A DNA stretch of 64,000 nucleotides from positions 62,001-126,000 of the forward strand of contig NZ_FPBM01000008.1 in NCBI RefSeq assembly GCF_900116715.1, read 5' to 3'. Positions 9,574-18,088 of this stretch are shown piece after piece. The notes beneath the pieces are model-generated. The model did no database searches. It had not been told where the DNA came from and saw only the letters and a list, made by a program, of their open reading frames with translations. The stretch comes from Polaromonas sp. YR568. GTDB taxonomy: Bacteria; Pseudomonadota; Gammaproteobacteria; Burkholderiales; Burkholderiaceae_C. Each line of letters begins with the position of its first letter. Position 1 is the stretch's first letter. Both the position numbers and the translations under genes were made by a program.

Positions 9574-10730
9574 AGCCGCCCTCAATACACAAAAACATTA
9601 ACGCCATGAAAAACGACATTCAAACGCCGAACACCTCCGCCCCCTTGCAAGTGCCAAGCGATGAAGCCCTGCTGAGCTTGATGATGTCCGGACTCAAGCA
9701 GGCGGATCCGTCTTTTCAGCCGACCAATTACTGGGCAGCGTACGAACCACGCTTCATGGGCGAGCTCAAGGCGCATGGCCTCACGGATATGAGGCGCCAG
9801 AAGAACCTGGTATTCCGCTCGTTCGGCGCGGTGGATTTCGTTCATCCGGTCGCGGAACTCATGCTGCGAAACCACCGGCTTTTCAAGCAATGGCCATTTA
9901 ACACCCAGCCCATCACCAAACTGGCTGAACGCATTGATAAATATCTGTCGCGCTATATAAAGACCGTCGATGCTCTCGATTTTGAAACGTACGTCCGGCT
10001 CGGTTATGCCTATGCGAACGAATACGCCCGAGGAAGCAATGCCCGCCCCCTTTCCGAATTTTCCATGTCAGTGGCCGGCAATCCAGAAGGGGTTGTGGAG
10101 ATAGAAGGCCGGCTATACAGCAGGCAGATGATTCAATACTATCTTCAGTATGCCTATATCAGCCGCTTTGTGAATTTCAACGATCTGCCCGTGATCGCGG
10201 AACTTGGGAGCGGAATGGGCCGGCAGACGGAGATTTTCTTCAAATTGCACCCCGAGAGTGCCTACCTGCTTTTTGACATTCCGCCGCAACTGTATGTGGC
10301 TGAACAGTACCTGCAAACCGTCTTTCCGGGAAAAGTCGTGTCCTATCGCGAGACCCAGCATTGGACTGATTTGAAGTCCATCAAACCCGGTCATATTCAC
10401 ATACTGGGCAACTTCAAAATGCCGCTGCTTGCAACCAGCCCGGTCAGTCTCTTCTGGAATTCCGCGAGCTTCCACGAGATGGAGCCGTCTGTTGTTCAAA
10501 ACTACCTGCAATATGTGGATGCGACCTGCGAGTGGGCGTATCTGGCGGAAAACCTCAAAGGCGGAAAGCGCGCAAAAGCACCTGGTGACTTGGGGATTCT
10601 GCAGGTCACAACCCTGGATCACTACAAATCAGGCCTGCCTAGCCTTGACCTGATCGACCAGACTCCTGTGGAGCGCATCAATGGCAAGCCGCTCCAAGAC
10701 CACCACATGCTGTTCCAGCGCCGGGTGTAA
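9570..10730 (+). CDS. Putative sugar O-methyltransferase
   Basis: 386 residues from the ATG at 9570, which overlaps the tviC stop as ATGA; an ATG at 9606 would give 374. A long helical N-terminal region is followed by a class I methyltransferase core with IAELGSGMG near 209-217 and a late WNSASFHEM segment. This arrangement resembles the family annotated as putative sugar O-methyltransferase in polysaccharide clusters. It would use SAM to methylate a hydroxyl of a nucleotide- or lipid-linked sugar. Its place just before an ABC exporter suggests it may alter or cap the exported chain (inference). The reading frame also extends back to a TTG at 9549, which lacks support. Confidence 0.75.
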   Translation: MKPPSIHKNINAMKNDIQTPNTSAPLQVPSDEALLSLMMSGLKQADPSFQPTNYWAAYEPRFMGELKAHGLTDMRRQKNLVFRSFGAVDFVHPVAELMLRNHRLFKQWPFNTQPITKLAERIDKYLSRYIKTVDALDFETYVRLGYAYANEYARGSNARPLSEFSMSVAGNPEGVVEIEGRLYSRQMIQYYLQYAYISRFVNFNDLPVIAELGSGMGRQTEIFFKLHPESAYLLFDIPPQLYVAEQYLQTVFPGKVVSYRETQHWTDLKSIKPGHIHILGNFKMPLLATSPVSLFWNSASFHEMEPSVVQNYLQYVDATCEWAYLAENLKGGKRAKAPGDLGILQVTTLDHYKSGLPSLDLIDQTPVERINGKPLQDHHMLFQRRV

Positions 10731-10793
10731 GAACGCTGACGTTCCCGCAGCTGAAAAAAGCGCATCTAAAAAGTCAATATGGAGGAGCTGAGG

Positions 10794-10883
10794 ATGCCAC
10801 AACTGTACGGCAACGTCGCCTCCTTGGATGCGGCCGGCACACCAGACCATCGAATCTGCCGGATCTTATTGCCGAGCGGTTAA
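10794..10883 (+). CDS. Possible 29-codon small ORF ahead of wzm
   Basis: An ATG at 10794 is preceded by GGAGGAG (10781-10787) with a six-base spacer, one of the strongest Shine-Dalgarno matches in the window. The frame reads MPQLYGNVASLDAAG and then an arginine-containing tail, stopping at 10881-10883. The peptide has no recognisable domain, and the GC-rich codons fit the host. It could be a leader peptide or a decayed gene start. An in-frame upstream ATG at 10779 would add five residues. Confidence 0.3.
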   Translation: MPQLYGNVASLDAAGTPDHRICRILLPSG

Positions 10884-10919
10884 GGAGCGCGTCGTTGCCG
10901 CACCCCGCGCCTACATGTT

Positions 10920-11750
10920 ATGCAAAAAAATCTCACTACCATAACTATCACCAGCCATAAAGGTTGGGGGCTTCCCAATCTTCGTGAATTGTGGAGTTTT
11001 CGCGAGCTTATCTGGATCCTGGTTACCCGCGATATCAAGATCCGCTACAAACAAACCGCCATAGGGGTGATGTGGGCCTTGCTCCAGCCGTTGCTGACGA
11101 TGGTTGTGTTCACCGTCATCTTTGGAAAACTCGGCGGCTTGCCCTCGGACAACCTCCCATACCCCGTGTTCGTGATGACCGCTCTGCTGCCATGGCAGCT
11201 TTTTGCCAAGGCATTGACACAAGGCAGCACCAGTATGGTCACCATGGGCGGCATGATGGGAAAGATTTACTTTCCCCGGTTGATCGCCCCGCTCTCTTCC
11301 ATCCTCTCTGGACTGGTGGATTTCGTGATCTCCCTGGCCATTCTTGTATCGCTGATGGCATGGTACGGTGTGTGGCCCCGCTGGGAAGTTCTGTTGGCGC
11401 CCGTATTCATTCTGCTGGCGCTTCTGTCGGCAATGGCGGTCGCCCTTTGGCTTAGCGCCGTCAATGCGAAATACCGCGACGTTCAGCAGGCCATGCCTTT
11501 CTTGACGCAGATCTGGATGTTCATCACTCCGGTGATTTATCCAACCTCCATGATTCCGGAAGGCTGGAAATGGCTTTTCATGCTGAATCCCATGGTCAGT
11601 GTGATTGACGGATTTCGCTGGTCATTGCTGGGCGTGCGCCCGCCGGATATGACCAGTCTCGTGGTTTCGTCGCTCTCGATTCTGGTTCTTGCCGTCAGCG
11701 GACTGGTTTATTTTTCCCACTTCGAAAAAGACTTTGTTGACCGCCTCTAA
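10920..11750 (+). CDS. wzm: ABC-2 polysaccharide exporter permease (Wzm)
   Basis: 276 residues with six predicted membrane helices. The N-terminal RDIKIRYKQTAIGVMWALLQP pattern falls at about 38-58, and its RYKQ...GxxWALLQP core is diagnostic of the O-antigen/teichoic-acid ABC permeases (ABC2_membrane). Wzm forms the inner-membrane channel that exports a finished undecaprenyl-linked polymer. Ten bases separate it from wzt. The ATG at 10920 has no good ribosome site, but no in-frame start lies between it and the upstream small ORF. Confidence 0.92.
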   Translation: MQKNLTTITITSHKGWGLPNLRELWSFRELIWILVTRDIKIRYKQTAIGVMWALLQPLLTMVVFTVIFGKLGGLPSDNLPYPVFVMTALLPWQLFAKALTQGSTSMVTMGGMMGKIYFPRLIAPLSSILSGLVDFVISLAILVSLMAWYGVWPRWEVLLAPVFILLALLSAMAVALWLSAVNAKYRDVQQAMPFLTQIWMFITPVIYPTSMIPEGWKWLFMLNPMVSVIDGFRWSLLGVRPPDMTSLVVSSLSILVLAVSGLVYFSHFEKDFVDRL

Positions 11751-11759
11751 CAACCACTC

Positions 11760-12980
11760 ATGACAGATTCAGTTTTAAGCCTTGAAGGTGTTGGCAAATA
11801 TTACCGACTGGGAGGTATACAGCCTTACCAGACCTTGCGTGACAACCTGGCTGGAATGTTTTCGCGGCAGCGCGGCCCGGCCTCGGAAAAAGACAAGGGA
11901 TTTTGGGCGCTTCGCGATATCTCCTTTGGGTTGAAGGAAGGTGAGGTTCTGGGCATCGTAGGGCGCAACGGCGCCGGCAAGAGTACTCTCCTCAAGCTCT
12001 TGAGCCGGATCACCACGCCTGACGAAGGGCGGATCAGTGTGCGCGGCCGGATAGGCTCATTGCTGGAGGTCGGCACCGGTTTTCACCCCGAGTTGACCGG
12101 CCGCGAGAATGTGTTCATGAACGGGATTTTGCTCGGGATGACACACCGTGAAGTCGCCCGAAAATTTGATGAGATCGTGGCTTTTTCGGGCGTCGAAGAA
12201 TTTCTGGACACACCAGTCAAGCGGTACTCGAGCGGAATGCGCGTCCGGCTGGGTTTTGCCGTAGCGGCACACCTGGACCCCGAAATTCTGGTGATTGATG
12301 AAGTGCTTGCGGTCGGAGACGCCGAGTTTCAGCGCAAGTGCCTGGGCCGGATGAATACGGTGGCCTCGGAAGGGCGAACCGTGCTGTTTGTCAGTCACCA
12401 AATGGATGCCATCCTTTCGCTTTGCACAAGAGCGATATGGCTGGAGTCCGGAAGAATGAAGCTGGACGGCCTGGCTGAAGATGTTGTGCCGTCTTATCTT
12501 TCCTCGGCCACGAACGCTGCAGTCTCTGAAATCGCAGACAGGCAAGATCGAAGTGGCGAGGGTAAAGTAAGAATTGTCGGTTTGACTTTGTCTGATGAGT
12601 CAGACAGGCCGCTTTCCACAGGACGTGCGGCAATAGTCAAATTCTCGCTTGCATCTGATAAGCCTATAAAAGGGGGCATCATCGCGCGATTTGCCATCCG
12701 CGACAACATGGACAGAGTGATCACTCTGCTGACAAGCGAATCAGCCAAGCACGAATTGATGTTCGAAGGAACGCATGGCGTTGCAAACTGCACCATTCCC
12801 AAACTACCTTTGATGCCCGGGGACTACAGCGCCGACGTATCCCTTTGGCAAAACGGCTATCTGCAGGACAAAATCAACCGCGCAATCGCGTTTACGGTGA
12901 TGGCTGGGAACTACTCCGAATCAGGGAAAGATTATCAGGTCGGCTTGTTTCATCTGGATCAGGATTGGAGTGCAAGTTGA
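11760..12980 (+). CDS. wzt: Polysaccharide ABC exporter ATPase with C-terminal carbohydrate-binding domain (Wzt)
   Basis: 406 residues. The ATPase has Walker A GRNGAGKST (68-76), signature YSSGM (156-160), Walker B ILVIDE (176-181) and the switch histidine in VSHQ (near 213). Residues from about 250 to 400 form an extra domain rich in beta-strand patterns (FAIRDNMDRVI and AFTVMAGNY). This corresponds to the Wzt C-terminal domain that reads the modified non-reducing end of the chain in the E. coli O8/O9a systems. The presence of this domain, with nearby methyltransferases, implies export of a terminally modified polymer. The stop overlaps the TTG start of the acyltransferase. Confidence 0.92.
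   Translation: MTDSVLSLEGVGKYYRLGGIQPYQTLRDNLAGMFSRQRGPASEKDKGFWALRDISFGLKEGEVLGIVGRNGAGKSTLLKLLSRITTPDEGRISVRGRIGSLLEVGTGFHPELTGRENVFMNGILLGMTHREVARKFDEIVAFSGVEEFLDTPVKRYSSGMRVRLGFAVAAHLDPEILVIDEVLAVGDAEFQRKCLGRMNTVASEGRTVLFVSHQMDAILSLCTRAIWLESGRMKLDGLAEDVVPSYLSSATNAAVSEIADRQDRSGEGKVRIVGLTLSDESDRPLSTGRAAIVKFSLASDKPIKGGIIARFAIRDNMDRVITLLTSESAKHELMFEGTHGVANCTIPKLPLMPGDYSADVSLWQNGYLQDKINRAIAFTVMAGNYSESGKDYQVGLFHLDQDWSAS
12967..12970 (+). promoter_or_regulatory. Ribosome binding site deciding the TTG start at 12977
   Basis: GGAG lies six bases ahead of the TTG at 12977, inside the last codons of wzt. It supports that rare start over the GTG at 13022 and over the much longer overlapping frame that begins at 12845. 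Confidence 0.5.
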
Positions 12981-13588
12981 TCGCGCAGGGAAATTCAAGG
13001 TGGGGATTTCTGATACGACGCGTGGCATGGTTATTTCGCCTGCCTCGTTTGCCAAAGTGTGATCCAAGCGTGCGAATTCATCCCATGGCGACATTTGAAG
13101 GTTTTCCGGAGAACGTTACGCTGGGCAAGGGTGTAGTCATCGACGCTTACGCCCGTATCTACTGCCACAAAGTGGGAAGCATCGAGATAGGCGATAACTC
13201 ATACATTGGAGAGAGTGCCATTGTTCACACGGGGAAAAAAGGAGGCCGCGTCGAGATAGGGACGGATTGCACCGTGCAAGCGTTCAGCATCGTGCACGGT
13301 CACGGTTCCTGCAAGATTGGCAATGGCGTCAGGATCGCTTCCCATACCGTGATTATTCCTGCAACCCATCGATTTGACGACGATACTCGCGCTATCAGAG
13401 AGCAAGGGCTTACCAAGCAGGGTATTACCATCGAAGACGATGTCTGGATTGGCACAGGCTGCATGATTCTTGATGGCGTTACGATCGGCACTGGCGCTGT
13501 TGTGGGCGCCGGCTCTCTCGTCAATAAATCACTCCCCGCAAGATCGATCTCTGTGGGAGTGCCCGCGCACCCCATTTCCAGCCGATAG
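12977..13588 (+). CDS. Hexapeptide-repeat (left-handed beta-helix) acyltransferase
   Basis: 203 residues from a TTG that overlaps the wzt stop (TTGA) and is preceded by GGAG. The centre and C-terminus carry imperfect [LIV]-G-x4 repeats: GKGVVIDAYARIY, IEIGDNSYIGESAIV, VEIGTDCTVQ, and the closing VWIGTGCMILDGVTIGTGA. The catalytic-type histidine lies in the IVHGHGS turn. This is the WbbJ/Maa-like O-acetyltransferase class, using acetyl-CoA or another acyl-CoA on a sugar hydroxyl. Coupling to wzt points to O-acylation of the ABC-exported glycan. The longer frame from 12845 lies entirely within wzt at its N-terminus and is rejected. Confidence 0.82.
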   Translation: MIAQGNSRWGFLIRRVAWLFRLPRLPKCDPSVRIHPMATFEGFPENVTLGKGVVIDAYARIYCHKVGSIEIGDNSYIGESAIVHTGKKGGRVEIGTDCTVQAFSIVHGHGSCKIGNGVRIASHTVIIPATHRFDDDTRAIREQGLTKQGITIEDDVWIGTGCMILDGVTIGTGAVVGAGSLVNKSLPARSISVGVPAHPISSR

Positions 13589-13591
13589 GCA

Positions 13592-13645
13592 TCGAGAGCA
13601 ACTCTACAATTGAAGTAGACCGTCTCGATAATGCGTCGAGAGCAA
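13592..13645 (+). repeat. Short direct and inverted repeat in the 13589-13728 gap
   Basis: TCGAGAGCAA occurs at 13592-13601 and again at 13636-13645. TCTCGA at 13623-13628 is the reverse complement of its first half. The paired copy could form a small stem just before the methyltransferase gene. No function is assigned. Confidence 0.3.
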
Positions 13646-13728
13646 AGCCGCATGCTGATTGCAGGTCTTATCATGCGAAATCAGTAGTCCGATACCAGCA
13701 AAACCGCGCTTGCCGCCGCCAATAGATC

Positions 13729-14640
13729 ATGGATAGATTCACCTTATCACCCGCTCACTTCGATAGCCTGCTGAAGCGTTACGGCATCACACCGGGCAAA
13801 AATCCTTCGGCGCAATGGGAAAGAGCTTCGAGTGCCCAGCGATGGAGCCTTGCCAAAGCAATCGTGAAGAAGACGCTCGCGTGGATGGCCGGTCGCCATC
13901 CAAAAAATGGGCAACAGCAGATATTGAAGGCATACGATGGGCAGTGGAAGAAGAAGGCGTTCTCTCGCTATCTACCCCAAGTCGACCAAGGTGGCGCCCC
14001 ATGGCAGTGGGGCGACCTGAAATGGGTCATGTCCAATGAAGCAGGCGCGGCAGTCAGGCTTTTGTTTCTTGAAGAGGCCTTAAATCAGCTCAATCCCAGT
14101 TCAGTGCTCGAAGTTGGCGCCGGCAACGGCATTAACTTGCTGGTTCTGGCGGCCCGGTTTCCTCTCATCAAGTTTTCCGGCATTGAGCCGACGTCCGGCG
14201 GCGTCGAAACGGCCAAGCTTGTTATTGAAGATGGAGAGCTTCCCGATGCCTTGGTGAGTTTTTCACCATTTCCGCTATCGGATGTCAGCGCGCCTGCCCG
14301 CATACGAATGGAACAAGGCTCCGCCGAGCATTTGCCTTACGCAGATGCCAGCGTGGATGTAGTGATGACATCACTGGCTCTTGAACAGATGGAAGAAATT
14401 CGGCACGAGGCACTCAGCGAAATTGCAAGGGTCGCAAAAGACTGGGTCGTCATGCTGGAGCCTTTTCGGGATGTAAACCAGTCGGGGCAGCGACGCGCCT
14501 ATGTGCGCACCTACGATTACTTTCAGGGCTCCATTGCCGAGTTGGCAAGATACGGCCTTAAGGTTGAACAAGTCTGCCTCGACATGCCGCACAAATCGAT
14601 ATTGGGTACTGCTTTGGTCTTGGCACGCCGCATCCGATGA
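13729..14640 (+). CDS. Class I SAM-dependent methyltransferase
   Basis: 303 residues with a SAM-binding motif VLEVGAGNG at 126-134, a SGIEPTSGG acidic strand about 20 residues later and a mid-domain SLALEQMEEI segment of the Methyltransf_11 type. The first 100 residues are an uncharacterised helical extension. The stop overlaps the next start (ATGA at 14637), so it is coupled to the GT-B-like gene. It is the second of three methyltransferases around the ABC exporter, and a role in polymer modification or chain termination is inferred from position. Confidence 0.82.
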   Translation: MDRFTLSPAHFDSLLKRYGITPGKNPSAQWERASSAQRWSLAKAIVKKTLAWMAGRHPKNGQQQILKAYDGQWKKKAFSRYLPQVDQGGAPWQWGDLKWVMSNEAGAAVRLLFLEEALNQLNPSSVLEVGAGNGINLLVLAARFPLIKFSGIEPTSGGVETAKLVIEDGELPDALVSFSPFPLSDVSAPARIRMEQGSAEHLPYADASVDVVMTSLALEQMEEIRHEALSEIARVAKDWVVMLEPFRDVNQSGQRRAYVRTYDYFQGSIAELARYGLKVEQVCLDMPHKSILGTALVLARRIR

Positions 14641-16421
14641 ACGAGAGAGAGATGGCGACGGTCATTTTCTTTGATCGGGACGACGTTCTCAGCTCTCTGA
14701 AGGAACGTCGGGACTCAAGCGCTTTCACACTCTCGCCCTCAGCCCGCGTAGCGGCTCAGAACGCAGGCTTGACCCTCCTTGAGGGGGCATCCCTTTTTTC
14801 TGACAAAGATCATGCACGTTGCGCAGCTGCCGCGCGGCGCGCACTGCGCGAATTCGATCAATCCAGCAAGGGCCTGAAGCTTCCCGCATCGGTCGCTCTG
14901 ATGGCAAGGCAATCAGCATGGTCACATGCCAGTCTCGTGCATCGATTGCGCCAATCACTTCCACCAGGGCCTTGGATCGTGCGGGATCGGAATGGGGTCT
15001 GGACTGGCGCGGAAGACTGGCACGCCTTGCAGACTTTGCTGCTGCCCCGAATTTGGGACTATGGCCTGGCCCACCGCATATCCTGTGCTCGTCCCCTCTT
15101 TCCTGCTATTTTTAAGCGCTTCACCTACCTCGCAGCGCACTTGGCACGGTTTCGGTCAAAGCAATGGGTTGCCTCATCGTCGCGAAAGCTGAAAAATGGG
15201 CTCCACGAATCGGTGTCCGGGGCCGGAGGCCATCTTGCCGTATTCCAACCGACCAGCGGTGGATGGCAGGACTACAAGGCTCTCCTGAACGACCTGCAAA
15301 GCTCGAAAATCTCACAAACTTTTCGGATATCGCCTCTGGTTGAGAATGCCGCAAGCGTGAGAACCACACTGGAAACCTTACGCCTGATTGGAGAAACGTT
15401 CTCCGATCCGCGGGTCCGTTGCGCTTGGGCGCTTTACGCACCGTACTTTGCCAAGACGGTCCCGGCAATGCTGGGAATTGTCGCTGAAGGCTCGGCGCTC
15501 CTGCGCATTCTGGAAGCCCGGACGGCTGTCACGTATGAAGCGAACTCATGGCTAACCGCACCGCTTATGGAGGCCGCCGGTGCGGCCGGTATCAAACGAG
15601 TGGTTTTCAATCACAACTCCCAGCCACCGTCAAATTCACCCATTGCAAATTCGGTATTGCTCACGCTGCTTCGGCAGAGAACTTACAACGAATTGACAGA
15701 TGTGGCGGCTGTCTGGTCGCCTTTTTCGATAAAGGCAATGCGTGGTATCCAACAAAACAAGCCAGTTTGTCGAGTCATTCCCGTACGCCTGCAATATCCA
15801 GCCAACACTGTAACTACAGAAAAGACGCGCCCCTTGCGCGTTCTGCACGCGGGCAACTATCAGAACTGGTCGGATTTTTTTCCTTGGGTTGCAGAAACGG
15901 CAGATGAATATCTCAACGGCGTCGAAGCGCTGGCGACCGCCGTTGAACACATGGACGGGATTGAGCTGATTGTCCGTGTGCGCCCGAAACGGGAAGTCGA
16001 CGCACAAACGGTCGAAACCAGGCTCGGGCACAGGCGCAACGTCACCGTTTGCGGCATCGAACAGGATTTCCTGGAACAGCTGGCCGAAAGCGACGTGCTG
16101 GTGGCCCATTTTTCCACCACAGTGGAGCAGGCCCTGCAGATGGGAAAACCAGTCCTGTTATGGGGAAGTACGGCCCGCTATCAGCAGTTCCCCGGTCAAG
16201 ACATCCCTCCAACAGGAAGGCTGAACGACAGTGTTTACATCGTTCGCCACGCAAGCGCGCTTCCCGCCATGTTGGGAGCCATTCGCGACGCCACGCGCGC
16301 CGCCGGCCAGAGCGCTGGGCCCGAAGCGGCGTATTCTCTTGAGGTGGGCGCTCCCAGCGTGGATCAGCTCGCATCATTCCTGGTTCATCCCACCACTTTG
16401 ACGGAAGCGGTATATCCATGA
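14637..16421 (+). CDS. Putative GT-B-fold glycosyltransferase, unassigned family
   Basis: 594 residues, soluble. The C-terminal half reads like the donor-binding half of a GT-B enzyme: LRVLHAGNYQNW, then LIVRVRPKREVD, then SDVLVAHFSTTVEQALQMG and KPVLLWG. This last pattern (acidic/serine loop, then E-x-A-L-x-x-G-K-P-V) is common in capsule and surface-carbohydrate transferases. The N-terminal half is not recognised. It overlaps both neighbours by four bases (ATGA), so it is tightly coupled to the methyltransferase before and the propeller-like gene after. Donor and acceptor cannot be inferred. Confidence 0.6.
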   Translation: MNEREMATVIFFDRDDVLSSLKERRDSSAFTLSPSARVAAQNAGLTLLEGASLFSDKDHARCAAAARRALREFDQSSKGLKLPASVALMARQSAWSHASLVHRLRQSLPPGPWIVRDRNGVWTGAEDWHALQTLLLPRIWDYGLAHRISCARPLFPAIFKRFTYLAAHLARFRSKQWVASSSRKLKNGLHESVSGAGGHLAVFQPTSGGWQDYKALLNDLQSSKISQTFRISPLVENAASVRTTLETLRLIGETFSDPRVRCAWALYAPYFAKTVPAMLGIVAEGSALLRILEARTAVTYEANSWLTAPLMEAAGAAGIKRVVFNHNSQPPSNSPIANSVLLTLLRQRTYNELTDVAAVWSPFSIKAMRGIQQNKPVCRVIPVRLQYPANTVTTEKTRPLRVLHAGNYQNWSDFFPWVAETADEYLNGVEALATAVEHMDGIELIVRVRPKREVDAQTVETRLGHRRNVTVCGIEQDFLEQLAESDVLVAHFSTTVEQALQMGKPVLLWGSTARYQQFPGQDIPPTGRLNDSVYIVRHASALPAMLGAIRDATRAAGQSAGPEAAYSLEVGAPSVDQLASFLVHPTTLTEAVYP

Positions 16422-17704
16422 CCATCCCGTTACTCCTGCTCGGCCTGACCGCCGCGGTCTTCGTTCTGCTGGCCACCTTCCTGTTGCGCCGCTGGCTACC
16501 TCGCCTGCGCGCCGAATTCAGGCAACTGCGTGCCGCCGCGCGTGCCGTGGAGGCTATGGCCATGGAGCGGGAACTCGGCTATCAGGTGCAGATGGCGGGC
16601 CAGACCCCCGCATTGCCCGCCCTTTCTGGCGCCTCGCCATTTGACAACGGCCGCTGGACCGTGCTCGCTGGCGGCGGCGACCACGACTGGCCGGCGGATA
16701 CCTTCTACAAAGTGCGCGGCCTCGCCATGCACCAGGGCGCCCTGCATGCGAGCCTGACCGGCCCCAAAGCCGACGGCCCCGGCGGCCAGGTCTGGCGCCT
16801 CTCCGATGAAGCCTGCACGCAGGTAGGCGGCGACCAGGCCGGGTCCTGGCGGGCCGACGACTCCTTCGTCGACCATCTGTTCAGCGTGGATGACAACACA
16901 CTGCTGGCCGCCGAGAAAACCGGTGTCTGGCGCCTGTCCGGCGGCCAGTGGGCGCACATCAGCGAAGGCCTGACCCTGGACGAGAAGTGCGGGCCCTACA
17001 GCTTTGCATCCTGGAACGGGCGGGTTGTGATGGGCCAGTGGGGACGTCCGCGCGTTGCCCAGCTGGGAGAGAACCATCAATGGACTTACCTGCCGGACCC
17101 CGAGGGTGGTTGGGGCCCCGGTGTCCGCACCATTTACTGCCTGATTGCCTTCAAGGGCATGCTGTATGCCGGCACCGGCACTGGCAAGCTCACGGGCCCG
17201 GCGAGCGCGGTCTGGCGCTATGACGGGACGTCCTGGGAAAAAGTGGGGGGCGCCGGGATTCGCGGCAGCTGGGCGCGCGAGGGCCTGCCTTTTGTGCTTA
17301 GCTTGACCGTGTTCGGCGAGTGCCTGGTCGCCACGGTGTCACGTCCCGACAATACGCCGAATGGCGCCTCCAGCGTGTGGGTGTTCGACGGCGACCGTTG
17401 GGGACCGCTGGCGGTGGGCGCAACGCCTGCCCTGATGGCCGAATCGCTCATCATGAACGACGCCATTGTTTACCAGGGGCGCCTTGTGGTGGCGACGGGG
17501 CACGGCACACGCCGCCCCGCGCAACTGTGGATGCTGGACGGCGCACAACGCTGGCAGGCGGTGGGGCCGCCCGAGCTGGGCAAGCCCGGACCCGGCGATG
17601 GTGGCTGGTGGGTTTACCGGCTGTGCACCGATGGGCAGAGGCTGTATGCATCCACCGCGGGGCATCGCGGGGCTGCGAAGGTTTTTTGTTTTAACCCTGT
17701 TTAA
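16418..17704 (+). CDS. Membrane-anchored propeller-like protein of unknown function
   Basis: 428 residues. One N-terminal membrane helix (about 2-24, LLLLGLTAAVFVLLATFLL) is followed by a short basic stretch and then a large domain. That domain contains repeated blades ending in W-aromatic patterns: GGQVWRLSDEA, TGVWRLSGGQW, SAVWRYDGTSW, SSVWVFDGDRW and AQLWMLDGAQRW. Each sits about 50-80 residues after the last and is preceded by a short GxLYAGT-type strand. This looks like a Kelch/NHL-like propeller held at the periplasmic face. No catalytic residues are evident. The start overlaps the GT-B stop by four bases, so it belongs to the polysaccharide operon. A glycan-binding or assembly-scaffold role is only a guess. 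Confidence 0.6.
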   Translation: MTIPLLLLGLTAAVFVLLATFLLRRWLPRLRAEFRQLRAAARAVEAMAMERELGYQVQMAGQTPALPALSGASPFDNGRWTVLAGGGDHDWPADTFYKVRGLAMHQGALHASLTGPKADGPGGQVWRLSDEACTQVGGDQAGSWRADDSFVDHLFSVDDNTLLAAEKTGVWRLSGGQWAHISEGLTLDEKCGPYSFASWNGRVVMGQWGRPRVAQLGENHQWTYLPDPEGGWGPGVRTIYCLIAFKGMLYAGTGTGKLTGPASAVWRYDGTSWEKVGGAGIRGSWAREGLPFVLSLTVFGECLVATVSRPDNTPNGASSVWVFDGDRWGPLAVGATPALMAESLIMNDAIVYQGRLVVATGHGTRRPAQLWMLDGAQRWQAVGPPELGKPGPGDGGWWVYRLCTDGQRLYASTAGHRGAAKVFCFNPV

Positions 17705-17740
17705 TCGCGACATCCGGGAACGCCGGGATGTAAAGAGAAC

Positions 17741-17765
17741 TTGACACTTCCGGTCATTACGACCG
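17741..17765 (+). promoter_or_regulatory. Consensus TTGACA followed by an inverted repeat
   Basis: TTGACA (17741-17746) is a perfect -35 box, but the hexamer 17 bases on (CGAAAT) is a poor -10. Between them lies CGGTC-ATTAC-GACCG (17751-17765), an inverted repeat placed where a repressor or activator would act. A regulated promoter is possible but unproven. Confidence 0.3.
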
Positions 17766-17808
17766 AAATTTCCCGTTTTCCGAATAAAAAGGCCTTCAAC
17801 CCACGTGA

Positions 17809-17834
17809 AAATTAAATAGTTTGCTATTTAATTT
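17809..17834. terminator. AT-rich perfect hairpin, possible bidirectional terminator or dispersed repeat
   Basis: An 11-base arm AAATTAAATAG (17809-17819), a four-base loop TTTG, and the exact reverse complement (17824-17834) form a hairpin about 100 bases after the propeller-like gene. The stem contains only two G:C-type positions. This is weak for a classical factor-independent terminator, and it may instead be a lineage-specific intergenic repeat. Confidence 0.4.
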
Positions 17835-18011
17835 GTAGCAACTTGAGGTACCGGCCGGATTCAATCCGTTGCGGCAGGTTCTGGCCGCAGGGCAAAACTC
17901 CCAAGTGAACTCCGGGGACCCCATATTGAGCTCAAACGCCGCCGCCAGCGCGGGGGAGTCGGCCGGGGGTAATGAGGGATACTGGACGGCCTCCTGAACT
18001 TCGACGGTTCA

Positions 18012-18039
18012 TTGAGACCCAGGCGGTGAGCTTTAAAAT
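18012..18039 (+). promoter_or_regulatory. Candidate sigma70 promoter for the PhyH-led unit
   Basis: TTGAGA (18012-18017), a 16-base spacer and TAAAAT (18034-18039) each match the consensus at five of six positions. The predicted start near 18046 leaves a leader of about 43 bases before the ATG at 18089. This is one of the two best promoter-like sites in the window. Confidence 0.55.
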
Positions 18040-18088
18040 ACACACTCCCTCCACCCTCCGTTCCAGCGTTACCTGAAAGCCGCCTGCG

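Larger units (their letters stand above)
17705..18088. other. 384-base gene-free stretch with hairpin, repeat and promoter-like sites
   Basis: This is the longest gap inside the plus-strand cluster. It contains a perfect TTGACA hexamer (17741-17746) next to an inverted repeat, an AT-rich hairpin (17809-17834) and a good promoter-like pair (18012-18039). No protein frame is supported. The minus-strand frame running through it continues opposite the PhyH gene and looks like a shadow. The gap probably divides two transcription units. Confidence 0.5.

Noticed and set aside
12845..12976. N-terminal 44 codons of the long acyltransferase frame
   Set aside because: They lie within wzt in another frame; the TTG at 12977 with GGAG gives a normal-length enzyme.
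13053..13588. Possibility that the hexapeptide protein is a serine acetyltransferase of metabolism
   Set aside because: It is coupled to wzt and lacks the N-terminal helical domain of CysE, so a sugar acyltransferase fits better.
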